A stretch of DNA of 64,000 nucleotides from contig JADKGC010000004.1 of the NCBI GenBank assembly GCA_016717205.1, positions 248,001 to 312,000 of the forward strand. The letters are read 5' to 3'. The position numbers and the translations under genes are program-made. Each line of letters starts with the position of its first letter. The stretch's first letter is position 1. Below the pieces are notes generated by a model, which had not been told where the DNA came from, did not search any database, and worked only from the letters and a program-made list of their open reading frames with translations. Below, piece by piece: positions 49,934-57,834 of this stretch. Origin of the DNA: Candidatus Flexifilum breve (GTDB lineage Bacteria; Chloroflexota; Anaerolineae; Aggregatilineales; Phototrophicaceae).

Positions 49934-52183
49934 TTACCCGCGGGACTGCGCGTCCATCACGGCGACGGCGGTCATGGCGACGATATCTTCGACGTCATCG
50001 CCGACCTGCAGTACATGGATTGGCGCGCCGACGCCGAGTAGGATCGGGCCGATGGTCTCCGCACCGCCGAGGCGTGACAGCAGCTTATAGGCCACGTTTG
50101 CCGACGACAGATTCGGGAACACCAGCACGTTCGCGTCCTTGACTTGGCTGAACGGATAGCGCTGTTCGACGATTTCCGCGACAACGGCCGTGTCCGCCTG
50201 CATCTCGCCGTCGATGGCGAGGTCGGGGCGGCGCTGGCGCACGATGTCAACGGCCTTGCGCACGCGTTCCGAAAGGGCGTGCGGCGTGCTGCCGAAGTTC
50301 GAGAACGAGAGCATCGCGACGCGCGGATCAATATCGAGCGTCTTGGCGAAGTCGGCGGCGAGGATGGCGATTTCGGCCAGCGTCTCTTCGTCGGGGTTGA
50401 TGTTGACGGTCGCGTCCGTGAACAGGTACACACGGCCTTTGACGATCACCAGATACACGCCGGCTGCGCGCTTGACGCCTTCGCGGGTGTGGAAGATTTG
50501 CAGCGCGGGACGAATCACGTCCGGGTATTCGTAGGTCAGGCCGCTGATCGACGCATCGGCTACACCCGCATGGATCATCATCGGCGCGACGTAGTTGCGG
50601 TCGCGGAGCAGGGCTTTGGCCTTGGCCAGCGATACACCGTTGCGCTGACGCAGGGCGACCAGGTCGTTGACGTAGTGCTCGCGGAAGTCCTGTTCGTACA
50701 CGTCGACGATTTCCGGCTGGAAGTGCAGGCCGAGTTCGTTGATCGTCGCTTCGATTTGCTCGCGGCGACCGAGCAGGATCGGCGTGGCGACGCCTTCGTC
50801 GGCCACCTGCGCCGCGGCGCGGATGATCTTCGATTCTTCGCCTTCCGCAAAGATGACGCGCTTGGGCGCGCCGCGCTTGGCCGTGCTGATGATACGGTTG
50901 CGCACCTGCTGACCGATGCCCTGACGGCTGATCAGTTCTTCGCGGTATTCGTCGATGTTGATTTCACGCCGCGCCATACCGCTTTCCATCGCGGCCTTGG
51001 CGATTGCCGGGGCGACCCACAGCAACACGCGCGGATCCAGCGGCTTGGGGATGATGTATTCGCGCCCAAACTTGAGCGAGGATAGGTTGTACGCGGTCAG
51101 TACGCTGTCCGGCACGTCTTCCATCGTCAACTCGGCGAGCGCGTGCGAGGCGGCCATCTTCATTTCTTCGTTGATCTGGCGGGCGTACACGTCGAGCGCG
51201 CCGCGGAAGATGAACGGGAAGCCGAGCACGTTGTTGACCTGGTTCGGATAGTCGCTGCGACCCGTCGCCATGATCACGTCCTTGCGGACTTCGAAGGCCA
51301 GTTCCGGCATGATTTCCGGGGTGGGGTTCGCCAGCCCGAAGATCACCGGGTCTTCGTTCATCGACTTGACCATCGCCTGCGTCATGACGCCGGGGCCGGA
51401 GAGGCCGAGGAACACATCGGCACCGCGGCAGGCATCTTCCAGTGTACGCGCGTCGGTATCGACGGCGAAGCGTTCCTTATATTCATTCATGTTGTCGGTG
51501 CGACCCTTGTAGATCACACCCTTGGTGTCCACCATGATGATGTTTGCGCGGCTCGCGCCGAGGCTGACATAGAATTCAGCGCTGGCGATGGCGCTCGCAC
51601 CTGCGCCGGAGACGACGATCTTCATGTCTTCCATGCGCTTGCCGGTGATCTTGATCGCATTGATGATCGCCGCGCCGGAGATAATGGCCGTGCCGTGCTG
51701 ATCATCGTGGAAGACGGGGATGTCGAGTTCGGCCTTCAGCCGCCGTTCGACTTCGAAGCATTCCGGCGCCTTGATGTCTTCGAGGTTAATGCCGCCGAAG
51801 GTCGGGGCGAGCGCGCGGATGACCGTGACCATTTCTTCCACGGTCTTGGCATTAATTTCGATGTCGAACACGTCGACATCGGCAAACCGCTTGAACAGAA
51901 CGCCCTTGCCTTCCATAACGGGCTTCGAGGCCAGCGCGCCGCGATTGCCGAGGCCGAGGATCGCCGTACCGTTGGAGATCACTGCAACCAGATTGCGCTT
52001 GGCGGTCAGTTCATAAATCGCCATCGGATTGTCAGCGATTTCGAGCACTGCTTCGGCGACGCCGGGGGAGTATGCGAGCGACAGATCACGCTGGGTCTGC
52101 AAAGGTTTGGTTGGAACAACCTCAATTTTGCCGGGGCGTCCCCGTCGATGATACTCAAAAACGTCTTGTTTGGTGATGGACAT
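49934..52183 (-). CDS. maeB: NADP-dependent malic enzyme, MaeB type with C-terminal phosphotransacetylase-like domain
   Basis: A 749-residue protein. Residues 1 to about 430 form malic enzyme: TQRDLSLAYSPGVAEA, AVISNGTAILGLGNRGALASKPVMEGK, DIEINAKT, the PVFHDDQHGTAIISG metal site and VVSGAGASAIASAEFYVSLG for NADP. The rest is a phosphate acetyl/butyryltransferase-like domain (RVIFAEGEESKIIRAAAQVADEG), which in MaeB is regulatory rather than catalytic. It decarboxylates malate to pyruvate, making NADPH. Length and domain order are standard. Confidence 0.96.
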   Translation of the reverse strand: MSITKQDVFEYHRRGRPGKIEVVPTKPLQTQRDLSLAYSPGVAEAVLEIADNPMAIYELTAKRNLVAVISNGTAILGLGNRGALASKPVMEGKGVLFKRFADVDVFDIEINAKTVEEMVTVIRALAPTFGGINLEDIKAPECFEVERRLKAELDIPVFHDDQHGTAIISGAAIINAIKITGKRMEDMKIVVSGAGASAIASAEFYVSLGASRANIIMVDTKGVIYKGRTDNMNEYKERFAVDTDARTLEDACRGADVFLGLSGPGVMTQAMVKSMNEDPVIFGLANPTPEIMPELAFEVRKDVIMATGRSDYPNQVNNVLGFPFIFRGALDVYARQINEEMKMAASHALAELTMEDVPDSVLTAYNLSSLKFGREYIIPKPLDPRVLLWVAPAIAKAAMESGMARREINIDEYREELISRQGIGQQVRNRIISTAKRGAPKRVIFAEGEESKIIRAAAQVADEGVATPILLGRREQIEATINELGLHFQPEIVDVYEQDFREHYVNDLVALRQRNGVSLAKAKALLRDRNYVAPMMIHAGVADASISGLTYEYPDVIRPALQIFHTREGVKRAAGVYLVIVKGRVYLFTDATVNINPDEETLAEIAILAADFAKTLDIDPRVAMLSFSNFGSTPHALSERVRKAVDIVRQRRPDLAIDGEMQADTAVVAEIVEQRYPFSQVKDANVLVFPNLSSANVAYKLLSRLGGAETIGPILLGVGAPIHVLQVGDDVEDIVAMTAVAVMDAQSRG

Positions 52184-52392
52184 TACCTGTCCTCCTACAG
52201 AATAAAAACTGAGCTCTTTGATTGTATTCCTTCGATAGATCAGGCGCTATCCATGACGTGAGTATTGTCATACATCGAAAGGTTACATTGTGCAACCTGT
52301 GAAACTTTCATGAAATCTCTATATATATCTAGCGGGATGTAAAAGATTACTTTATGATCAGAATAATCATTTTGACGGTTAATGGGGGTTGT

Positions 52393-53175
52393 ATGGACAG
52401 CTCATACTTCACCAGCGCAGATTACAACGTACTCAATAGTCCGCCCAATCAAGCGGTGCAAGAAGTGGCTGATAAGTTGCATGAGCTGCACCGACTGATG
52501 TACCGGCGGATGCGTGATCGAAACTGGGATTTGCATCCTCACTGGGATAAAAGCGCGGTCATCACAGCGCAGTCGGCTGCATGTTCCAGCGAGATTCAAG
52601 GGCTGGCCTTGCCCTACCTACGGTCGAAAGAGCAGCGCCAGTTGGTCGAACGCCTGATGGGGCGTGATGGTCAGGGCACGGCGTCGACCTCAGACATTCA
52701 TCGTCATCCGGTGATCGAACTGCGCCTGACGCCGACCCATTTCGCCATTGAACTCATCCTCTCTCCGTTCGCGTGGTGGGATCAGCGCAACCTGCTCGGC
52801 AAGCTGTCGGTGGATCGCCATCGCCATACGCTGCGCGGCTTGTTCGGGGAAATCGACGGCGACTTCCGCTTCGGTTTCTGGGAAGGCACCGAACTGAGCG
52901 ACATGCATCTGACGGCGCGGCAGGTACTGCGCGGCAACGTCCTCGACGAATGGATGGGCACGTTCTCCGATGGGCAGGACTGGCTGCGCGTCGGCGTGTG
53001 GTACGAACTGGAAAACCCGGCGCTCAACACGGATGCGATTTTGTCCGAAATGCTCAAGCGCCTGTCATCGCTGCATCGTCTCTATACCTTCATGCTGTGG
53101 ACGAGCAATAATAATTTCCAGAGTTTTTATCGTACCTATCCGACGGTTCGCGGTAAGGAATTAAATTCCTTTTAG
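52393..53175 (+). CDS. Conserved-looking cytoplasmic protein of unknown function
   Basis: A 260-residue soluble protein without membrane helix. Helical N-terminus (QAVQEVADKLHELHRLMYRRMRDRNWDLHPHW), a central part (IELRLTPTHFAIELILSPFAWWDQRNLLGKL, FRFGFWEGTELSD) and a DAILSEMLKRLSSLHRLYTFMLWTSNNNFQSFYRTY tail. The start is ATG 52393 (MDSSYF) with a GGGGG box; an in-frame ATG at 52354 is possible. Upstream (52260-52392) lies a divergent AT-rich control region with TTTCAT and TATATA. No family is recognised. Confidence 0.65.
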   Translation: MDSSYFTSADYNVLNSPPNQAVQEVADKLHELHRLMYRRMRDRNWDLHPHWDKSAVITAQSAACSSEIQGLALPYLRSKEQRQLVERLMGRDGQGTASTSDIHRHPVIELRLTPTHFAIELILSPFAWWDQRNLLGKLSVDRHRHTLRGLFGEIDGDFRFGFWEGTELSDMHLTARQVLRGNVLDEWMGTFSDGQDWLRVGVWYELENPALNTDAILSEMLKRLSSLHRLYTFMLWTSNNNFQSFYRTYPTVRGKELNSF

Positions 53176-53289
53176 CATCGTCTAGGGTACGTTCCGTTAT
53201 CTTCTGTTACAATCTATACATGGGACTGGAAAAGCGCACCCACCGAGGTGCGCTTATGGTGTTTACTTACTTTAGGGAAGGGTTGGGTC

Positions 53290-53667
53290 ATGGACTTTCA
53301 AGAAAGCCCCACGCAAGCGCCTAACCGGGAAGAATTGCTGCAGTTGGCTATCCGCGCGGCGCGGGCGGGTAACAAAGTGCCCGCGCGCGAAATGTTTCAT
53401 CGAGTCTGGTCAGAAGACAAGCGGAATGAGCGCGCCATGATGTGGCTGGCGAAACTGGCGGATAGCAAGGCCGAACGCAAGCAGTGGCTCACCCGGGTCT
53501 TAGCGGTGAATCCCAATAACGAAACCGCAAAGCAAACGCTGCACCGTATGAAGTACCGCAAAAGCGCTAAGGACAACCGGACGTTGTTGTTGTTCGGCGT
53601 GATCGCGGGCATTCTAATCGTTTTGGTCTTGGTGATCTTCCTCGTGATTGCCAACACCGCGGGCTGA
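53290..53667 (+). CDS. Small TPR-like protein with C-terminal membrane anchor
   Basis: A 125-residue protein. A TPR-like helical pair (REELLQLAIRAARAGNKVPAREMFHRVWSEDKRNERAMMWLAKLADSKAERKQWLTRVLAVNPNNETAKQTL) is followed by a membrane helix (LLLFGVIAGILIVLVLVIFLVIAN). The same pattern occurs as the N-terminal module of the next two proteins and the fourth, so the four are paralogues. GGGAAGGG box before ATG. It is the first of a four-gene run. Confidence 0.8.
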   Translation: MDFQESPTQAPNREELLQLAIRAARAGNKVPAREMFHRVWSEDKRNERAMMWLAKLADSKAERKQWLTRVLAVNPNNETAKQTLHRMKYRKSAKDNRTLLLFGVIAGILIVLVLVIFLVIANTAG

Positions 53668-53683
53668 ACAGGATGAGTGTCTT

Positions 53684-55201
53684 TTGGCAACCAATCAGAA
53701 TCTACAGGCGAAGCTGAGAGAAGGTGTCGAAGCGGCCCGGCGTGGTGATAAGATCGCGGCGCGGCGGCTGCTCCAGCAGGTGTTGATCGCTGACAAGAAC
53801 AACGAAATTGCGCTGATGTGGATGGCGTCCGTCTCCGACACACTGGATGATCGCCGGGCGTATCTGCGTCGCGTGCTGCAAATCAACCCGAACAATCCAC
53901 GTGCTCGGGAAGCGCTCGCTCGGCTCGGCGAAACGGCACCCGCCGCGGGTGGCGCGACCCGCGCCGATGCGCCGACCGTGCCCGATTTCTCCTCGCGGCG
54001 TTCTGGTCGGTCGCCCAACTACTATCTGATTGCGGCGGCGTTCGTCGCCGTCGCGGTTATCGCGGTTATCGCGTTCGCGGTGCTCAACAGCCCGACTGTG
54101 CGCCTCACCCCCACGGCGACCAACGTCGCGAATGTGATCGGCACGTTTGACGCGCAGAGCACGGTGCTCGCGCAGCGCAATGTGACGCCCACGGCGGGCA
54201 CGGCACTGCCGACGGAACTGCCGGGGATCGTCGTTACCTTTAATCCCAATGAAGTTGCGCTGCTGCCGCCGACCTTCACGCCCACGTTCACCCATACGCC
54301 GCTGCCCACCGCGACGCTCGCCCCGACGGCGATTCCAGCGGAGGCTTACGAGCTTCTGCACAGCGATTATGATCCGGCGCTCGGGCGCGGCAGCCTGTAT
54401 ATTGGCGACACCGCCACCTCGCGGCGCATTGGTCAGAACGAAATGGCCTATGATGATTCCGCCTACGACTCGCAGAGCGACCGCGTCATCTTTGTCGGCC
54501 CGGTCTACTACGAGCCAGAAGGTGACCGCCCGGAAATCTTCGCCGAAGAAATCTTCATCGCGCCGATGAGCAATGTCGAAAACTTCACGCAGCTCACCCG
54601 GACCCGAGCCACCCGTTTGCAGCAGCCGCAATGGTCGCCAGATGGGTCGCGCATTCTGTTTTCGGCGGATGTCGACGGGGATGAAGACCTGTTCCTCATG
54701 AATACTGACGGCAGCGCGATCGCCCAACTCACGAATAACGACGCGGTTGATACGGCGGCGCGCTTCCGCTTTGACGGGCTGATCGTGTTCGCTTCGGATG
54801 TTGAGACGCCCGGCTTTACCGAAATCTATACTATCAAGGCCGATGGTTCGGAACTGACCCGCCTGACGAATCACCCGGGTAACAGCTACGCTCCGGCGTG
54901 GTCGCCGGATGGCACGCGCATCGCCTATATCAATGATCAGGGCGGCGATGGCGATCTCTATGTGATGGATGCGAACGGCCAGCGGCCGTTCTTGCTGACG
55001 ATTGACGACAGCGGCGCGGAAGACCGCACGCCCGTCTGGTCGCCGGATGGACTGTGGGTGGCCTTCAGCTCCAACCGGCAGGATGACGCGTTCGGTTGGT
55101 ATGCCACTGATCTACGCGGTTCGAGTGTCTGGCAGATTCTGCCGTCCTCGGCGCGTGTGCCGCAAACGCTGACCTTCATGGCGCTTAAGGGGGAGAACTA
55201 A
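53684..55201 (+). CDS. TPR-TM-PD40 propeller protein
   Basis: A 505-residue protein. A cytoplasmic TPR-like module (LREGVEAARRGDKIAARRLLQQVLIADKNNEIALMWMASVSDTLDDRRAYLRRVLQINPNNPRAREALARL) is followed by one membrane helix (LIAAAFVAVAVIAVIAFAVL), a Pro/Thr linker (PTFTPTFTHTPLPTATLAPT) and a PD40 propeller (PQWSPDGSRILFSADVDGDEDLFLMNTDGS, PAWSPDGTRIAYINDQGGDGDLYVMD, PVWSPDGLWVAFSS). The start is probably TTG 53684 with AGGATGAG upstream; no ATG or GTG is in frame close by. It follows the first TPR gene and runs into the next with a TAA/GTG junction. Confidence 0.85.
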   Translation: MATNQNLQAKLREGVEAARRGDKIAARRLLQQVLIADKNNEIALMWMASVSDTLDDRRAYLRRVLQINPNNPRAREALARLGETAPAAGGATRADAPTVPDFSSRRSGRSPNYYLIAAAFVAVAVIAVIAFAVLNSPTVRLTPTATNVANVIGTFDAQSTVLAQRNVTPTAGTALPTELPGIVVTFNPNEVALLPPTFTPTFTHTPLPTATLAPTAIPAEAYELLHSDYDPALGRGSLYIGDTATSRRIGQNEMAYDDSAYDSQSDRVIFVGPVYYEPEGDRPEIFAEEIFIAPMSNVENFTQLTRTRATRLQQPQWSPDGSRILFSADVDGDEDLFLMNTDGSAIAQLTNNDAVDTAARFRFDGLIVFASDVETPGFTEIYTIKADGSELTRLTNHPGNSYAPAWSPDGTRIAYINDQGGDGDLYVMDANGQRPFLLTIDDSGAEDRTPVWSPDGLWVAFSSNRQDDAFGWYATDLRGSSVWQILPSSARVPQTLTFMALKGEN

Positions 55202-56731
55202 GTGAGCGCAAGCATTTCCGAACTCTTACGCAAAGGGATTGCCGCCGCGCGCGAAGGCGATAAAGCCACGGCTCGTGACCTGTTCCAACAGGTGGTGGAT
55301 CTCGATGAGGAGAACGAAAAGGGCTGGTTCTGGCTGGCGTCGGTCGTCGAGACGGATGACGAGCGCCGCACGTGCCTCGAAAATGTGCTGCACATCAACC
55401 CGGACAACGAACGCGCCCTGCAGATTCTGGCGCAGGTGAATGCGCGCGCCCGCATGACCGTTGATCAGGAAGAAGTGATCCCCGGCGTGACGCGCAGCCA
55501 GCTTACGCTGATCATCGGCGGCGGTGTCGCGCTCGTCGTGTTGATCCTGATCGTCGCCTTGGTGGCGATCATCAGCAACAACAACCGCATCGCCGCCGAA
55601 AGCGCCAATGCGACCAATGCTGCCGCCGCGCAAACCAACATCGCGGTGGCTGCGACCCAGCAGGCCGAGCAGAACTCAGCGAACGCGACCGGGACTGCCG
55701 TCGCCGTCGGCGCCACGCAGACCGCCGAATATACCTCTGTGCCCACCGTCGCACCGACGTCGGTGCTGCCCACGCTGCCCCCGACATGGACGCCACGTCC
55801 GGCAGAGGATAGCAGCGCGCAGACGGTCGCGACGCTGCCGCCGCCCGTCGGCTTGACCGGGCGTCTCGCGGTGTGGAGCGGACGGGACGTTTTGAGCGTC
55901 GACTTCCTCGATGTGGGCTACTACGATTTCGAGGTGGCGTCGAGCTACACGCGGATTGGCGACAATCTCGGGCGCGACGTGTCGATGTTCGTGAACGGGC
56001 AGCGGGTGGTCTACAGCCGCTTTGATCCGCAGTTCAGCAGTTCGGTGATCGAGACGATCAACACCAACGGCACGCAGCTGGAAGCGATGCAGGAACGCTG
56101 GCGCGCGTTTGATACGGTGTTTGACCCGGATCAACCGACGTTCAGCCGCGACGGAAGCTATGTAGTGTTCGTCGGGCGCCCGCAGGATCGCCAGACAGCG
56201 CAGGTGTGGCTGCTCGATATGAACGCGCCCGCCGGTACCGATCCGCTGCTGCAGTTGACCAGCGATGATTTCATCTACGCCTATCCGTCGATTTCGCCGG
56301 ACAACCGCTGGGTCGTGGTCGCGCGTACGGACAACTTCAGCGCGACGACGGGCACGGACATCGTGCTGATCGACATCGCGTCGGGCGGGAAGATCCCGGT
56401 CACGAACGACCTCGGGACGTACACGGAACGCAACCCGCGCTTCACGCCGGACGGCACGCAGATCGTCTATGCGGCGTTCCCGTCGAATAATCCGAACCGC
56501 AACGACATTTACATCAAGAATGCGCAGGGGGGCGGCACACCGCAAACGCTGATCAGCGACGCGGCGGACGACATTTTCCCCGTGCTGAGCGAAGACGGGC
56601 GCTACCTCGCGTTCGCGAGTGATCGCGGTGGCGCGTATGATATCTATATCTATGACATCCTAGGCGAGACACTCTGGCAGCTTACGAGCTCGCCAGAAGA
56701 AGATTATCCAGGCGATTGGTGGCAGCCCTAG
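55202..56731 (+). CDS. TPR-TM-PD40 propeller protein
   Basis: A 509-residue paralogue of the previous protein. TPR-like module (LLRKGIAAAREGDKATARDLFQQVVDLDEENEKGWFWLASVVETDDERRTCLENVLHINPDNERALQIL), membrane helix (LTLIIGGGVALVVLILIVALVAII), Ala/Thr and Pro-rich linker, then a propeller with FSRDGSYVVFVGRPQ, YPSISPDNRWVVVARTD, PRFTPDGTQIVYAAFPS and PVLSEDGRYLAFASDRGGAYDIYIYD blades. GTG start directly after the previous TAA, with GGGGAG upstream. The blade motifs are more degenerate than in the upstream paralogue. Confidence 0.87.
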   Translation: MSASISELLRKGIAAAREGDKATARDLFQQVVDLDEENEKGWFWLASVVETDDERRTCLENVLHINPDNERALQILAQVNARARMTVDQEEVIPGVTRSQLTLIIGGGVALVVLILIVALVAIISNNNRIAAESANATNAAAAQTNIAVAATQQAEQNSANATGTAVAVGATQTAEYTSVPTVAPTSVLPTLPPTWTPRPAEDSSAQTVATLPPPVGLTGRLAVWSGRDVLSVDFLDVGYYDFEVASSYTRIGDNLGRDVSMFVNGQRVVYSRFDPQFSSSVIETINTNGTQLEAMQERWRAFDTVFDPDQPTFSRDGSYVVFVGRPQDRQTAQVWLLDMNAPAGTDPLLQLTSDDFIYAYPSISPDNRWVVVARTDNFSATTGTDIVLIDIASGGKIPVTNDLGTYTERNPRFTPDGTQIVYAAFPSNNPNRNDIYIKNAQGGGTPQTLISDAADDIFPVLSEDGRYLAFASDRGGAYDIYIYDILGETLWQLTSSPEEDYPGDWWQP

Positions 56732-56775
56732 TCGATCTCGTCTTTTCGATCAAATGGTGGGGGCTTGCGCGTTTG

Positions 56776-57264
56776 ATGGACGCCGAACGGGCTGATCAAT
56801 TACACAGCGCAAGAGTGAAACAGCTCTTGCAGGAAGGCGAACAAGCGTTCGCTAGTGGGGATCGCCGCCTCGCGCATGAAACATGGCGCGAGGCGGTGAC
56901 TGCCGACCCGTACAATGAAGTCGTCTGGCTGGCGCTGCTGCGCGTGCTGGAGGGTGAAGATGACCGGGTCGTGTGCCTCGAAAACATCATCGCTATAAAC
57001 CCGCTGAATGTCGAGGCGCGGCGGCTGCTGCGCCGCGAACTCGGCCAGCCGGAAATGCCCGCACGCGCGCGCAAGCCCGCGCCCGGGCCAGCGCCCGCGC
57101 CCACAAAAACCGCACCGCGCAAGGCTTCGACCCTCTCGCCCATCCCTGAGAGCCGGGAACATCCGCTGACCGCGCTCGTGCGCGGGTTGGGGATTGGCCT
57201 CGGGTTGGGCGTGCTCGGCGTGGTGATCGCCGTGGCGATTACGATTGTGCAAATGCTGGCGTAA
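56776..57264 (+). CDS. TPR-like protein with C-terminal membrane helix
   Basis: A 162-residue protein: TPR-like module (VKQLLQEGEQAFASGDRRLAHETWREAVTADPYNEVVWLALLRVLEGEDDRVVCLENIIAINPLNVEARRLLRREL), an Ala/Pro-rich linker (ARKPAPGPAPAPTKTAPRK) and a C-terminal helix (GLGIGLGLGVLGVVIAVAITIVQML). It ends the four-gene paralogous run. The ATG at 56776 is the chosen start; upstream in-frame codons overlap the previous gene. It may be a partner of the two propeller proteins. Confidence 0.78.
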   Translation: MDAERADQLHSARVKQLLQEGEQAFASGDRRLAHETWREAVTADPYNEVVWLALLRVLEGEDDRVVCLENIIAINPLNVEARRLLRRELGQPEMPARARKPAPGPAPAPTKTAPRKASTLSPIPESREHPLTALVRGLGIGLGLGVLGVVIAVAITIVQMLA

Positions 57265-57265
57265 G

Positions 57266-57748
57266 CTACGGCAGCGCCTTGATTCTGGCGATCAAACCCG
57301 ATGTGCTGTGCTCCGGCAGGTAGTCGATGAGGATGACCTTGCCGCCGTAGGCTTGCACAGTGGCTTTCTCCGGCAGCGGCTTGCCGCGATAATCTCCCCC
57401 TTTGACGTAAATATCCGGCTGTAACGCGGTGAGGATGCTGTCGGCGGTGTCTTCATCGAAGATGATCGCCGCGGTGACCGGGACGAGCGCCGCGAGCAAG
57501 CGGGCGCGTTCGTCCGCTGGGACAATCGGTCGCCCTGTACCTTTGAGCTTCTCGGTGCCGGGATCGCCGTTCACGCCGACGAACAGCGCATCGCCGAGCG
57601 CCCGCGCTTTTTCCAGATAATCCAGATGCCCCACATGCAGCAGATCAAAATGCCCGTTGGTGAAGACGAGCTTCTTACGCTGCGCGTGCAGCGCGATCCG
57701 CCGCCTGATCGCTTCATCCAGCGTGATGTGTTCCCCCACGCGGTTCAC
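57266..57748 (-). CDS. Heptose-phosphate adenylyltransferase-like nucleotidyltransferase
   Basis: This 160-residue cytidylyltransferase-fold protein has FTNGHFDLLHVGHLDYLEKARALGD, the KGTGRPIVPADERARLLAAL segment and PDIYVKGGDYRGK. These match the RfaE C-terminal domain (HldE/RfaE2), which makes ADP-heptose from heptose-1-phosphate. The usual TNGCFD reads TNGHFD here (H33). The N-terminal kinase domain is absent, so it would be the stand-alone RfaE2 type. GTG start. Convergent to the TPR run, with one base between the stops. Confidence 0.9.
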   Translation of the reverse strand: MNRVGEHITLDEAIRRRIALHAQRKKLVFTNGHFDLLHVGHLDYLEKARALGDALFVGVNGDPGTEKLKGTGRPIVPADERARLLAALVPVTAAIIFDEDTADSILTALQPDIYVKGGDYRGKPLPEKATVQAYGGKVILIDYLPEHSTSGLIARIKALP

Positions 57749-57834
57749 CCCCTGTGCCGTAGATATGTCTCAGCGAGTATAGCGTATCTGCATATAATCA
57801 GAGATGAGCAGGGATCAACCAGAGGCAGATAGCT

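Noticed and set aside
51143..52261. 372-codon ORF antisense to malic enzyme
   Set aside because: Malic enzyme is intact on the minus strand; this frame looks like random translation rich in His, Arg and Asp.
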